The notes beneath the pieces are model-generated. The model saw only the letters and a list, made by a program, of their open reading frames with translations, was not told the DNA's origin and did not search any database. DNA of 51,165 bases. Origin: Paracoccaceae bacterium. Lineage in GTDB: Bacteria; Pseudomonadota; Alphaproteobacteria; Rhodobacterales; Rhodobacteraceae. The DNA is taken from assembly GCA_007694945.1 (NCBI GenBank), contig REER01000075.1:1-51165 (forward strand). Direction: 5' to 3'. Every line of letters begins with the position of its first letter. The stretch's first letter is position 1. Below are positions 27,968 through 36,360 of this stretch, in pieces. The position numbers were made by a program, and so were the translations under genes.

Positions 27968-28474
27968 TCAGATACACTTGAAATAGTCGAACGGCTCCAG
28001 ACAGGACCGGCACTGATAGGCGGCCTTGCAGGGTGTAGAGCCGAACTGGCTGACCTTTTGCGTATCCTCCGACCCGCAATGCGGGCAGGGCACCACCAGC
28101 GCCGCTCCGGTCAACCGCTTGATCCGCCCTTCGACCACGCCTTCCGCGCGCGTGCCGTCAATCGGCGGTGCGATCCCATAGGCGCGCAGCTTCTCGCGCG
28201 CTTCGGGCTTGAGCCAATCGGTCGTCCAAGGCGGGTCCAGCTGACGCTCCAGCCGCACATCCGCCACGCCCTGGTCGCGCAGCGCCTTCTCGATCTCGAA
28301 ATTGATCACCGAGGTCGCCGGGCAGCCGGAATAGGTGGGCGTCACTGTCACCACCACAGTTTCACCCTCGACCGACACATCGCGCACGATGCCCAGATCA
28401 GTGACCGAGATCACCGGGATCTCGGGGTCCGGCACTTCCGATAGCCAGTCCCAGACTTGTGCCTCGCTTACCAT
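27968..28474 (-). CDS. paaD: PaaD, MIP18/DUF59-family protein for epoxidase assembly
   Basis: PaaD is needed for phenylacetyl-CoA epoxidase activity and probably helps Fe-S or iron-site assembly. The 168-residue product has the MIP18 motif VPDPEIPVISVTDLGIV and TPTYSGCPAT. A C-terminal zinc ribbon has the pairs CPHCGS and CRSC. The ATG at 28474 (MVSEAQVWDWL) overlaps paaC by seven bases and was preferred over a start ten codons upstream that would overlap it by 37. Confidence 0.95.
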   Translation of the reverse strand: MVSEAQVWDWLSEVPDPEIPVISVTDLGIVRDVSVEGETVVVTVTPTYSGCPATSVINFEIEKALRDQGVADVRLERQLDPPWTTDWLKPEAREKLRAYGIAPPIDGTRAEGVVEGRIKRLTGAALVVPCPHCGSEDTQKVSQFGSTPCKAAYQCRSCLEPFDYFKCI

Positions 28475-29238
28475 GTCGCGTCCGGATAGGCGCGCTGCAG
28501 CCATTGCATCGTGGCCAGCATATGGCCCAGATGCTCCGAATGCGTGCCTTGGTTTCCGCCCTTGTGCATATAGGCGCCTTCGGGTGCCGTCAGCGTCGCC
28601 TCACCCAGCACTTCACCCACCAGCGACTCCCAAGCCGGGCGGATGCTGTCAGGCGCGGCCATGATGCCCGCCTCGGCCAGCGCGCGGTCAGTCTCATCAC
28701 TCGTCAACATCTCGCCAGTATAGGGCCAGAGATTGTCGAGCGCCGTCTGCATCCGCTTGTGGCTCTCCTCGGTCCCGTCGCCTAGCCGGATCACCAGATC
28801 GGCTGAGCGCTCCAGATGATAAGCCACTTCGCGCCCTGCCTTCGCGGCGATCTCCGCAATGCGCGCATCGTTCGAGCCCTCCAGCGCCTTCAGCATCGGC
28901 TGGTGCCAGGCATCGAACAGGAATTGCCGCATCAGCGTCTGGCCGAAATCGCCATTGGGGCGCTCGACCAGCAGCAGGTTGCGAAACTCCCAGACGTCGC
29001 GGCGGAAGGCGAGCGCATCCGCATCCCGCCCCTTGCCCTCAACCTCGCCCGCCAGCCCAAGCCAAAGCTGGGTCTGTCCGATGAGATCGAGCGCCATATT
29101 CGCGAGCGCTATATCCTCTTCCAGAACCGGCGCATGGCCGCACCATTCCGACACCCGATGCCCCAGCACCAGTGTGGAATCGCCCATGCGGCACAGACCC
29201 TCGAAAAGGGCCGTGTCCAGATCAACCACCGTGTCCAT
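28468..29238 (-). CDS. paaC: 1,2-phenylacetyl-CoA epoxidase structural subunit PaaC
   Basis: PaaC is the structural ferritin-fold partner of PaaA in the epoxidase. The 256-residue product has family stretches LGHRVSEWCGHAPVLEEDIALANMALD (in parts), RPNGDFGQTLMRQFLFD, EVAYHLERSADLVIRLGDGTEESH, and the C-terminus GKGG-like YMHKGGNQGTHSEHLGHML. The ATG at 29238 shares one base with the paaB stop (TGATG), the usual coupled arrangement; a GTG one codon upstream is less likely. Confidence 0.96.
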   Translation of the reverse strand: MDTVVDLDTALFEGLCRMGDSTLVLGHRVSEWCGHAPVLEEDIALANMALDLIGQTQLWLGLAGEVEGKGRDADALAFRRDVWEFRNLLLVERPNGDFGQTLMRQFLFDAWHQPMLKALEGSNDARIAEIAAKAGREVAYHLERSADLVIRLGDGTEESHKRMQTALDNLWPYTGEMLTSDETDRALAEAGIMAAPDSIRPAWESLVGEVLGEATLTAPEGAYMHKGGNQGTHSEHLGHMLATMQWLQRAYPDATW

Positions 29239-29522
29239 CACATCTTCCCCACATCTTCGGGAATGTCGAAAAAGGTCGGGTGGCGGTAAACCTTGGAGTT
29301 CGATGGCTCAAAGAGCGGCCCCTTGTCCGACGGGCTCGACGCGGTGATCGCTGCAGACGGCACCACCCAGATGCTCACACCCTCATTGCGCCGCGTATAG
29401 ACATCGCGCGCATGTTTGACCGCCATCTCGGCATCAGGCGCATGCAGGCTGCCCACATGCCGATGGTTCAACCCATGCTGGCCGCGAATGAAGATCTCCC
29501 ACAAAGGCCATTCACTGGACAT
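29238..29522 (-). CDS. paaB: 1,2-phenylacetyl-CoA epoxidase subunit PaaB
   Basis: PaaB is a small subunit bridging PaaAC dimers. The 94-residue product matches the family throughout: WPLWEIFIRGQHGLNHRHVGSLHA (in parts), AVKHARDVYTRRNEGVSIWVV and KVYRHPTFFDIPEDV. A 54-bp gap separates it from paaA, unlike the overlapping joins downstream; that gap holds a dispersed repeat inside an 8-bp inverted repeat. Confidence 0.97.
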   Translation of the reverse strand: MSSEWPLWEIFIRGQHGLNHRHVGSLHAPDAEMAVKHARDVYTRRNEGVSIWVVPSAAITASSPSDKGPLFEPSNSKVYRHPTFFDIPEDVGKM

Positions 29523-29523
29523 C

Positions 29524-29573
29524 GCTTTGCCCTTTCATCTTGCCAAAAAATACTCTGGGGTAGGTGGCAAAGC
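29524..29573. repeat. Dispersed repeat copy A within an inverted repeat, paaA-paaB gap
   Basis: On the plus strand 29533-29560 reads TTTCATCTTGCC, an A-run, then AATACTCTGGGG. A near-identical copy in the opposite strand lies at 45998-46025, differing by one inserted base and two substitutions. Copy A is framed by GCTTTGCC (29524-29531) and GGCAAAGC (29566-29573), which can pair as an 8-bp stem on the operon mRNA. Confidence 0.6.
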
Positions 29574-29576
29574 CCC

Positions 29577-30554
29577 CTATTCCGCCGCAACCTTGGCCGC
29601 CGACCGCTTGCGGGCATGCGCCATCAGCCCCTCTCGGAACCACGCGCCATCGTCCCAGGCTTTCTGCCGTGCTTCCATCCGCTCGGCATTGCAGGGGCCA
29701 TTGCCCTTGATCACCTCGAAGAATTCTGACCAGTCGGGCTCGGAGAAATCATAGCCGCCCTTCTCCTCGTTCCAGCGCAGATCCGGGTCGGGAATCGTGA
29801 GCCCCAGGTATTCGGCCTGCGGCACGGTCTGATCGACGAATTTCTGGCGCAGCTCATCATTGGTGTTGATCTTGATCTTCCACGCCATGGACTGCGCCGA
29901 ATGCACCGAATCCTTGTCCGAGGGGCCGAACATCATCAGCGAGGGATACCAGAAGCGGTTGAGCGCATCCTGCGCCATGGCCTTCTGTTCCGGCGTTCCT
30001 TTCGCCATCTTCATCATGATGTCATAGCCCTGCCGCTGGTGGAACGACTCCTCCTTGCAGATGCGGATCATCGCGCGACTATACGGCCCGAACGATGTGC
30101 GTTGCAGCGGCACCTGATTCATGATCGCAGCGCCATCGACCAGCCAGCCGACCGCACCGATATCCGCCCAGTTCAGCGTCGGGTAGTTGAAGATCGAGGA
30201 ATATTTCATCTTGCCCGACAAGAGCGCCTCGGTCAGCTCATCCCGGCTCACCCCCAGCGTCTCGGCCGCGCAATATAGGTAGAGGCCGTGGCCGGCCTCA
30301 TCCTGCACCTTGGCCAGCAGGATCGCCTTGCGCTCCAGCGTGGGGGCCCGAGTGATCCAGTTGCCCTCGGGTAATTGGCCGACAATCTCGGAATGCGCGT
30401 GCTGGCCGATCTGTCGGATCAATGTCTTGCGGTAGCCTTCGGGCATCCATTCCTTCGGTTCGATCTTCTCGCCCGCATCGATGCGCGCCTGAAACGCCGC
30501 GAGCTTTGCGGGGTCTTCGTTCGTCGCTTCGGATTTCACCATCTGTGCATACAT
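29577..30554 (-). CDS. paaA: 1,2-phenylacetyl-CoA epoxidase catalytic subunit PaaA
   Basis: PaaA holds the di-iron centre that epoxidises the ring of phenylacetyl-CoA. The 325-residue product has the iron-ligand motif [20 protein letters not shown] and [18 protein letters not shown], with substrate-binding stretches [18 protein letters not shown] and [20 protein letters not shown] (in parts). GGAGG lies seven bases before the ATG. It follows the thiolase gene by 16 bp. Confidence 0.98.
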   Translation of the reverse strand: MYAQMVKSEATNEDPAKLAAFQARIDAGEKIEPKEWMPEGYRKTLIRQIGQHAHSEIVGQLPEGNWITRAPTLERKAILLAKVQDEAGHGLYLYCAAETLGVSRDELTEALLSGKMKYSSIFNYPTLNWADIGAVGWLVDGAAIMNQVPLQRTSFGPYSRAMIRICKEESFHQRQGYDIMMKMAKGTPEQKAMAQDALNRFWYPSLMMFGPSDKDSVHSAQSMAWKIKINTNDELRQKFVDQTVPQAEYLGLTIPDPDLRWNEEKGGYDFSEPDWSEFFEVIKGNGPCNAERMEARQKAWDDGAWFREGLMAHARKRSAAKVAAE

Positions 30555-30570
30555 TTCCAGACCTCCAGCC

Positions 30571-31776
30571 TCAGACTCGTTCCAGTATCAGGGCAGCCCC
30601 CTGCCCCACGCCCACGCACATCGTGCAAAGCGCATAGCGCCCGCCCCGACGGCTCAATTCCCATGTCGCTGCCGCGACCAGTCGTGCGCCCGAAGCGCCC
30701 AGCGGATGACCCATCGCAATCGCGCCGCCGTTCGGGTTCACATGTTCGGCGTCATCCGACATGCCCAGGTCCCGCAGCGAGGCGAGCGTCTGCGCAGCAA
30801 ACGCCTCGTTGAGTTCGATCAAGTCGATATCCTCAATCTTGAGACCTGCCAGCGCCAGTACCTTGCGCACGGCGGGCACCGGGCCAATACCCATCACCCG
30901 CGGCGCCACGCCCGCAGCTGTATAGGCCACCACGCGCGCGCGTGGTGTCAGCCCTTGAGCCTGCACGACCTCCTCCGAGGCCAGCAGCAGGGCCGCCGCG
31001 CCATCATTCACACCTGACGCATTGCCTGCTGTCACGCTCAGATCCGGCCCATTGATGCCGCGCAGCTTGGCCAGCGCCTCGGGCGTGGTCTCGGGGCGGG
31101 GGTGCTCGTCCATGTCGATCACCAGCGGTTCGGCTTTGCGGCGCGGCACCGTGACGTGGCAAATCTCATCAACAAAGCGACCCGCTTCTTGTGCAGCTGC
31201 CCAGCGCTGTTGCGAGCGTAGCGCGAAAGCATCCTGATCCGCCCGCGACACGCCCCAGTCGGCTGCAACATTGTCCGCCGTCTGGGGCATCGAGTCGATG
31301 CCATACTCCGCTTTCATCTTCGGATTCACGAAGCGCCACCCAATCGTCGTATCATATACTGCATTCGCGCGCGAAAACGCCGCCTCTGCCTTGGGCATGA
31401 CAAAGGGCGCGCGGCTCATGCTCTCAACTCCGCCTGCCATCATGAGCCCCGTGTCGCCAGAGCGGATCGCACGCGCGGCCATGCCAACGGCATCAAGCCC
31501 CGACGCACAAAGACGATTCACGGTGATGCCCGGCACCTCGACAGGCAGACCAGCGAGCAGCGCCGCCATCCGCGCGACGTTGCGATTGTCCTCGCCGGCC
31601 TGATTTGCGCAGCCATAGATCACATCCTCGACCTGCGCCCAGTCCAGCCCAGGATGCCGCTCGATCAGCGCACGGAGAGGGATTGCCGCCAGATCATCGG
31701 CCCTCACTGACGCTAAGGCACCGCCGTAGCGACCAACTGGCGTGCGCTGGGCATCACAGATGAAGGCGTGTGGCAT
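30571..31776 (-). CDS. paaJ: Beta-ketoadipyl-CoA / 3-oxo-5,6-dehydrosuberyl-CoA thiolase (PcaF/PaaJ type)
   Basis: This thiolase performs the last CoA-dependent cleavages of the phenylacetate pathway. From the ATG at 31776 the product has 401 residues, the usual length for this group. It has the nucleophilic cysteine in [59 protein letters not shown] and the second catalytic cysteine in [12 protein letters not shown]. An upstream in-frame start was rejected because GGGAGGAG lies five bases before 31776. It is the first gene of the operon, behind a candidate promoter and operator. PcaF and PaaJ cannot be told apart by sequence alone; context favours PaaJ. Confidence 0.92.
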   Translation of the reverse strand: MPHAFICDAQRTPVGRYGGALASVRADDLAAIPLRALIERHPGLDWAQVEDVIYGCANQAGEDNRNVARMAALLAGLPVEVPGITVNRLCASGLDAVGMAARAIRSGDTGLMMAGGVESMSRAPFVMPKAEAAFSRANAVYDTTIGWRFVNPKMKAEYGIDSMPQTADNVAADWGVSRADQDAFALRSQQRWAAAQEAGRFVDEICHVTVPRRKAEPLVIDMDEHPRPETTPEALAKLRGINGPDLSVTAGNASGVNDGAAALLLASEEVVQAQGLTPRARVVAYTAAGVAPRVMGIGPVPAVRKVLALAGLKIEDIDLIELNEAFAAQTLASLRDLGMSDDAEHVNPNGGAIAMGHPLGASGARLVAAATWELSRRGGRYALCTMCVGVGQGAALILERV

Positions 31777-31809
31777 AGGCGCTCCTCCCAAAGCTGGCAC
31801 TGCCAAAAC

Positions 31810-31854
31810 TCGACCGGTTGGTCGAACAATATCCCTAAAGCGTCACACATCCAA
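31810..31854 (-). promoter_or_regulatory. Candidate paa promoter with TetR-like operator at the start site
   Basis: On the minus strand TTGGAT (31849-31854), a 17-bp spacer and TATTGT (31826-31831) form a plausible promoter 50-80 bp before the thiolase ATG. Directly downstream, over the expected transcription start, lies the inverted repeat TCGACC-N4-GGTCGA (31810-31825), typical of TetR-family operators. A related sequence occurs upstream of the TRAP genes at 32942-32957. Confidence 0.5.
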
Positions 31855-31911
31855 GAAAAAACATGGGTATTTTGTGATGCTTTTGGATCGGACGAAAAAA
31901 CTCTTGTGTTT

Positions 31912-32766
31912 TCATGCACTCACCAAGTTGCGCAATGTCTCATAGCGGGCACGGGTCTGGGGCGTGACGCGGGCAAGCGGCCCAGATGCTGCGGCAAACA
32001 TCGTACCGACAGCCGAATCAGCGTCAGGGCTGAGATGCAGATAGAGGCGGGCAAATTCCTTGCGCGCCGCATGACCGGGCCAGTGCTCGGGGAGCGCCTC
32101 GGGCGCCAGTTGCGGTTCGCGCAAGGCGATTTCGCGGTAGGTGTGGACCAGAATGACGCGCAGCGCCAGCGCTGCGGCGGGGTTCGGGTAATCCGTTGTC
32201 GCGATCTGTCGAGAGAAGGTAAGAAACCCCTCATAAGACTTGGCAAGCCCGTCCAGCGGCCAAAGTTTGGCAACCATGGCGCGCAGCCCCTCGATAGACC
32301 CCTCGGGCCGCGCCAGAAAGGCAACAGCGCCCACGGGGCAAGCGCCGCGTGCCGGGCCAAGGGCGAACATGTCGGAGATCACGACAAATCCCGGTTCTGC
32401 CAGCGCCGCAACCTGCTGAGTGGCACCGCCTTCAGGAAAACAGAGGAACCGCCATTCTGACACTGAGGGCGTACCATAAATCACATCACCTGCTTGCGCA
32501 TATTCGATACGTGCGGCCTCTGTCAGCGCGTAGAAACTTCGCCGCCCCTGCCGCAGACCCTGAACCTGTCCAGCAGCGACAAGCCGTGACATGGCCGTAC
32601 GGATCAATGTCTCGCTTAGCCCCAGAGGCGCGCAAAATGTGATGATATCACGGATGCCAACTTCACCGCCGCGCGGCGCGACAATGTCGCCGAACAGGGT
32701 GACAATGAAACTGCCCGCGCGCAGCGGTCCCGTCTGGGGCCATCGCATATGGGTCAGTTCATCCAT
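31912..32766 (-). CDS. paaX: PaaX-family transcriptional regulator
   Basis: PaaX proteins repress phenylacetate genes and are released by phenylacetyl-CoA. The 284-residue product has an N-terminal winged-helix domain (IRDIITFCAPLGLSETLIRTAMSRLVAAGQVQ in parts, then GRRSFYALTEAA) and the PaaX middle and C-terminal domains (EWRFLCFPEG, TDYPNPAAALALRVILVHTYREIALREPQL in parts). The ATG at 32766 was preferred over an in-frame start 37 codons upstream, whose extension looks non-coding; ATG 32748 is an alternative. It lies upstream of, and in line with, the operon it probably controls. Confidence 0.9.
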   Translation of the reverse strand: MDELTHMRWPQTGPLRAGSFIVTLFGDIVAPRGGEVGIRDIITFCAPLGLSETLIRTAMSRLVAAGQVQGLRQGRRSFYALTEAARIEYAQAGDVIYGTPSVSEWRFLCFPEGGATQQVAALAEPGFVVISDMFALGPARGACPVGAVAFLARPEGSIEGLRAMVAKLWPLDGLAKSYEGFLTFSRQIATTDYPNPAAALALRVILVHTYREIALREPQLAPEALPEHWPGHAARKEFARLYLHLSPDADSAVGTMFAAASGPLARVTPQTRARYETLRNLVSA

Positions 32767-32941
32767 CTTCACTATCCGAACCCGGTAGGTCGTCCAGCTT
32801 GCCCTGATAGTCTCTGGCGCGCAACGCCTGCGGCGAATCAAATCTTGATTTTTCAGAGCAAGACAGGTCAATCTCAATACATAAACATCCGCCAGGGGGG
32901 CGCTTTAACGCAAGCACGAGCGCGTGTCGGGCACAAAATCA

Positions 32942-32957
32942 ACCGCTCGGTCGAAAA
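32942..32957. promoter_or_regulatory. TetR-like operator between paaX and the TRAP genes
   Basis: ACCGCTCGGTCGAAAA matches 13 of 16 bases of ACCGGTTGGTCGAACA at 31813-31828 over the thiolase promoter. ACCG-CT-CGGT is itself palindromic. A further half site, GGTCGAAA, lies at 32971-32978. The site is 79 bp before dctP and 176 bp before paaX, so it could serve either. Confidence 0.4.
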
Positions 32958-33035
32958 AACAGTGGCGCGAGGTCGAAACTTGTGCTTTCACTAAGATCGT
33001 TGCGGATGCAACATTATCGATGGGAGGAGTAAGAC

Positions 33036-34073
33036 ATGAAACGCAGACCGATTCTGGGCCTGATGGGAGGAGCAGCGCTGGCATTGTCGTTGGGCGCATC
33101 TGCAGCAACTGCACAGGAAGTCACGCTCAGGCTACACCATTTTCTTGCGGCGCAAGCCAATGTGCCGACGCATATTCTTGATGTCTGGGCAGACCAGGTC
33201 GAGGCAGACAGCGATGGCCGGATCAATGTCGACCGCTTTCCCTCGATGCAGCTCGGCGGCACTCCCGGGGAGCTTTACGATCAGGCTGTCTCTGGGACGG
33301 CTGACGTGATCTGGACCGTGGTCGGGCTGACACCAGGCCGCTTCCCCTCGACCGAGGTGTTCGAGTTGCCCTTCATGGTCACCGATGCACGCTCAGCCTC
33401 TTATGCCTATTGGCACATGTTCGAGGAATCGATGCAGGAGGAATTCTCCGAAACCAAGATCCTCGCGACCTGGGTGCATGGCCCCGGTGTGATCCACACA
33501 GAGGATCCGGTCACCAGCCCCGATGATCTGCGCGGGATGCAGATCCGCGGCCCCTCGCGGCTGACCGTGCAGCTGTTGGAAGCACTGGGCGCAACGCCCG
33601 TTGGTATGCCGATTGCGCAATCCCCGGAGGCACTCTCGCGCGGAGTGATCAATGGCGCGATCATGCCTTGGGAAGTCACGCCCTCGCTGCGTATTCCGGA
33701 GCTTGTGGAAAACCACACCGAGTTCGAGGGCGACATGCTCTATACCGTGACGTTTGTCCTCGCGATGCACCAACCAAGCTATGACGCGCTGCCCGATGAT
33801 CTCAAGGCGGTGATCGACTCGAACTCGGGGCTGGAGTTCTCTATCTTTGCGGGAGGCACCCAACAGGATTGGGACGCCCCCGGGCGCGAGATGGCCGAAG
33901 AGTTGGGCAATAACATCATCACGATCTCGGAGGATGACGCCCAAGTCTGGCGCGAGCGCGCGATGCCAATCTACGAGCGCTGGATTTCTGATATGGAAGG
34001 TCGGGGCATCGATGGTCAAGCCATGATTGACCGCGCCCGCGAGTTGATGGCCGAATACGAGGCTGCGAACTAA
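33036..34073 (+). CDS. TRAP transporter solute-binding protein (DctP family)
   Basis: This periplasmic protein binds a small carboxylate-type ligand and delivers it to the DctQM permease. The 345-residue product starts with a signal peptide (MKRRPILGLMGGAALALSLG, cleavage near ATA/QEV). DctP-family features include MQLGGTPGELYDQAVSGTADVIWT and the ligand-contact region DDLRGMQIRGPSR. TGGGAGGAG precedes the ATG. The neighbouring paaX and shared operator-like sites suggest an aromatic acid such as phenylacetate as ligand, which is inference. A terminator-like hairpin follows the gene. Confidence 0.94.
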   Translation: MKRRPILGLMGGAALALSLGASAATAQEVTLRLHHFLAAQANVPTHILDVWADQVEADSDGRINVDRFPSMQLGGTPGELYDQAVSGTADVIWTVVGLTPGRFPSTEVFELPFMVTDARSASYAYWHMFEESMQEEFSETKILATWVHGPGVIHTEDPVTSPDDLRGMQIRGPSRLTVQLLEALGATPVGMPIAQSPEALSRGVINGAIMPWEVTPSLRIPELVENHTEFEGDMLYTVTFVLAMHQPSYDALPDDLKAVIDSNSGLEFSIFAGGTQQDWDAPGREMAEELGNNIITISEDDAQVWRERAMPIYERWISDMEGRGIDGQAMIDRARELMAEYEAAN

Positions 34074-34097
34074 TACAGATTTGGCCTTGCCTGATCG

Positions 34098-34127
34098 GAC
34101 GGTCCCGTAAAACGGGGCCGTCTTTTT
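34098..34127 (+). terminator. Intrinsic terminator/attenuator between dctP and dctQ
   Basis: GACGGTCCCGT (34098-34108) and ACGGGGCCGTC (34112-34122) form an 11-bp stem with one G-U pair and an AAA loop, followed by five T (34123-34127). Lying inside the operon, it should keep the binding protein in excess over the permease. Confidence 0.85.
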
Positions 34128-34154
34128 CCCAAGGAAGCGACCCAAGAGGCTGAC

Positions 34155-34739
34155 ATGCACGCAATCGCGATGGGCCTGTCCCGCGCACTGGCCATGATTG
34201 GCGGGATCGTGCTGGCCGCGCTGATCCTGATGACATGCCTGTCTATTTTGGGTCGCCAACTCAGCATTCTATTACATAGTGACTTAGCTCAAAGTATCGC
34301 GCCCGGTCTTGCCGCAGCGCTGCTCGGAATGGGTGTTGGCCCGATCTTTGGCGACTTTGAGCTGACAGAACTCGGCATGGCCTTTGCCATCTTCTGCTTC
34401 CTGCCCTTGTGCCAGATCACGGCGGGGCATGCGCGGGTCGATATCTTTACCTCCTTCCTCAAGGCTGGAACACAGCGCTGGCTGAGGCTTGTGATCGAGA
34501 TCCTGTTTTCGGCTGCGCTTATCCTCATTGCGTGGCGGCTGTCGGTCGGCATGATGCGCCGCGTGAATACGGGGCAGACAACCTTCCTGCTGGAAATCCC
34601 CTACTGGTGGCCCTATGCCGCCTGTTTCGTGGCCGCGAGCATCGCGGCGCTGGTTGGCATTTACATGGTCTGGGTGCGCCTGATGGAGGCAGTCAGCGGG
34701 CAAGACATCATCGGTGAAGGCGCGGAGGGCGAACATTGA
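34155..34739 (+). CDS. TRAP transporter small permease subunit (DctQ family)
   Basis: The 194-residue product is an integral membrane protein with four hydrophobic segments, as in DctQ: residues about 10-30 (IGGIVLAALILMTCLSILG), 65-90 (GMAFAIFCFLPLCQITAG), 100-125 (LVIEILFSAALILIAW) and 145-170 (YWWPYAACFVAASIAALVGI). It forms the transport complex with DctM. AGAGG lies five bases before the ATG. Its stop overlaps the dctM start. Confidence 0.93.
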   Translation: MHAIAMGLSRALAMIGGIVLAALILMTCLSILGRQLSILLHSDLAQSIAPGLAAALLGMGVGPIFGDFELTELGMAFAIFCFLPLCQITAGHARVDIFTSFLKAGTQRWLRLVIEILFSAALILIAWRLSVGMMRRVNTGQTTFLLEIPYWWPYAACFVAASIAALVGIYMVWVRLMEAVSGQDIIGEGAEGEH

Positions 34740-36232
34740 GCGCTATGGCAATCGGCCTGTGGTCCTTTCCGGCCCTGCTGACCCTCATCTTCCTGCGCGT
34801 GCCCATCGGTCTGGCGATGTTCGTGACCGGGCTGGTGGGGCTTGTGGTCGTGACCGGCACCACGAATACCCCTTTGTCGCGTCTGCAGACTGAGACCTTC
34901 ACTACTTTCGCAAGCTACTCGCTCTCGATCATCCCCATGTTCCTGCTGATGGGCCATTTCGCCACACTCGGCGGCATGTCTCAGGCGCTGTTCAAGGCCG
35001 CAGAGGGCTGGCTGGGTCACCGCAAGGGCGGCGTCGCGATGGCCGCTATTGGCTCCAGCGCGGGCTTTGGCGCGATCTGTGGCTCGTCTCTCGCCACGGC
35101 GGCCACGATGAGCCGCGTCGCTCTGCCGGAGTTGAAGCGCTACGGCTATGCGGGGGGCTTCTCGACCGCAACACTCGCGGCAGGCGGGACGCTGGGCATC
35201 CTGATCCCGCCATCCGTGGTTCTTGTGATCTATGCCATTCTGACCGAACAGAACATCGCAAAGCTCTTTCTGGCGGCCTTCGTCCCGGGCATCATGGCCG
35301 CGCTCGGATATCTGATCGTGATCGCGATCTATGTGCGCGTGAACCCCGAGTCCGCAGGAACCCGCCCCCGCATCCCATATGGAGAGCGCTTCCGCGCACT
35401 CGCAAAGGTCTGGCCAGTGATGGTGGTCTTCGGGCTTGTCGTGGGGGGAATTTACGCGGGCTGGTTCACACCCACCGAAGGGGCCGCTGTGGGGGCGCTC
35501 GGGACGGGGCTGATTGCATGGGTCAATGGGGGCCTCACCCGCAAGACGTTGGCCGAAAGTTTCTATGTGACCGCGCGCTCATCCGCGATGATCTTCTTCA
35601 TCATTTTCGGCGCGGCTTTCTATAATGGATTTCTCGCGCTCACACAGGTGCCGCAAAGCATCGCCGCATGGGTCGGCGGGTCCGGCTTCAGTCCACTTAT
35701 GGTGCTGCTTCTGATCCTTTGCTTCTACCTGATCCTTGGCTGCGTGATGGACAGCCTGTCGATGATCCTGCTGACAATTCCGATCTTCTGGCCGATCATG
35801 ATGGAGCTGGATTTCAACTTCGTCACCATGGCCGATCTTCATGCCGCGCGCGCGCGCGAAGCGATTCGCGCTGGCGTTGAAGTCGCGCCCGAGATGTTGC
35901 GATCCGTCGAGGCCGCGATAGCCGCTGGCGCGGAACTGACGCGCGAACAGATTCAGGCGCTGGGTCTGCGTCGCGTGAATGAGTTGGCCTTGCAACGCGC
36001 GAATATCGAGATGACTGCGATCTGGTTCGGCATACTGGTGCTGATCGTGGTCGAGGTCGGCTTGATCACACCACCCGTGGGAATGAACCTCTTCGTCATC
36101 AACGCAATGGACCCGAAAACCCGGATTACCGACACCTATCGGGCAGTTCTGCCATTTGTGGCATCCGATCTGATTCGCGTCGTCATTCTCGTAGCGTTTC
36201 CGGCGATTACTCTATTTCTGGTGGCGATCTGA
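34736..36232 (+). CDS. TRAP transporter large permease subunit (DctM family) with an insertion
   Basis: DctM is the channel subunit of the sodium-driven importer. The product is 498 residues, against about 425-440 for the family. The core is normal (FLRVPIGLAMFVTG, GSSAGFGAICGSSLATAATM, GGTLGILIPPSVVLVIYA, VEVGLITPPVGMNLFVINAM). The excess is one charged, Ala/Glu/Arg-rich helical insertion at about residues 361-425 before the last helices. The TTG at 34736 was chosen as start: GGAGG lies seven bases upstream and the codon overlaps the dctQ stop. ATG at 34745 is the alternative. Confidence 0.93.
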   Translation: MSAMAIGLWSFPALLTLIFLRVPIGLAMFVTGLVGLVVVTGTTNTPLSRLQTETFTTFASYSLSIIPMFLLMGHFATLGGMSQALFKAAEGWLGHRKGGVAMAAIGSSAGFGAICGSSLATAATMSRVALPELKRYGYAGGFSTATLAAGGTLGILIPPSVVLVIYAILTEQNIAKLFLAAFVPGIMAALGYLIVIAIYVRVNPESAGTRPRIPYGERFRALAKVWPVMVVFGLVVGGIYAGWFTPTEGAAVGALGTGLIAWVNGGLTRKTLAESFYVTARSSAMIFFIIFGAAFYNGFLALTQVPQSIAAWVGGSGFSPLMVLLLILCFYLILGCVMDSLSMILLTIPIFWPIMMELDFNFVTMADLHAARAREAIRAGVEVAPEMLRSVEAAIAAGAELTREQIQALGLRRVNELALQRANIEMTAIWFGILVLIVVEVGLITPPVGMNLFVINAMDPKTRITDTYRAVLPFVASDLIRVVILVAFPAITLFLVAI

Positions 36233-36311
36233 CCGACGGTTCATCCACTCAGTGGGAGCCAGGTTTTTCGGTGGTGCTTCAAAGGCGCCCATCTCTCGTC
36301 ATATTCCCGCC

Positions 36312-36327
36312 TTAAGCACTCTTTAAC
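36312..36327 (+). promoter_or_regulatory. Perfect CtrA box
   Basis: TTAAGCACTCTTTAAC fits TTAA-N7-TTAA exactly, the binding site of the cell-cycle and motility regulator CtrA of Alphaproteobacteria. It ends 33 bp before the ATG of a short gene, at promoter distance, in a gap with no other candidate target on the plus strand. Confidence 0.6.
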
Positions 36328-36360
36328 AATCTTGGGTAGAGTAGAACCAAGAGGATGATC

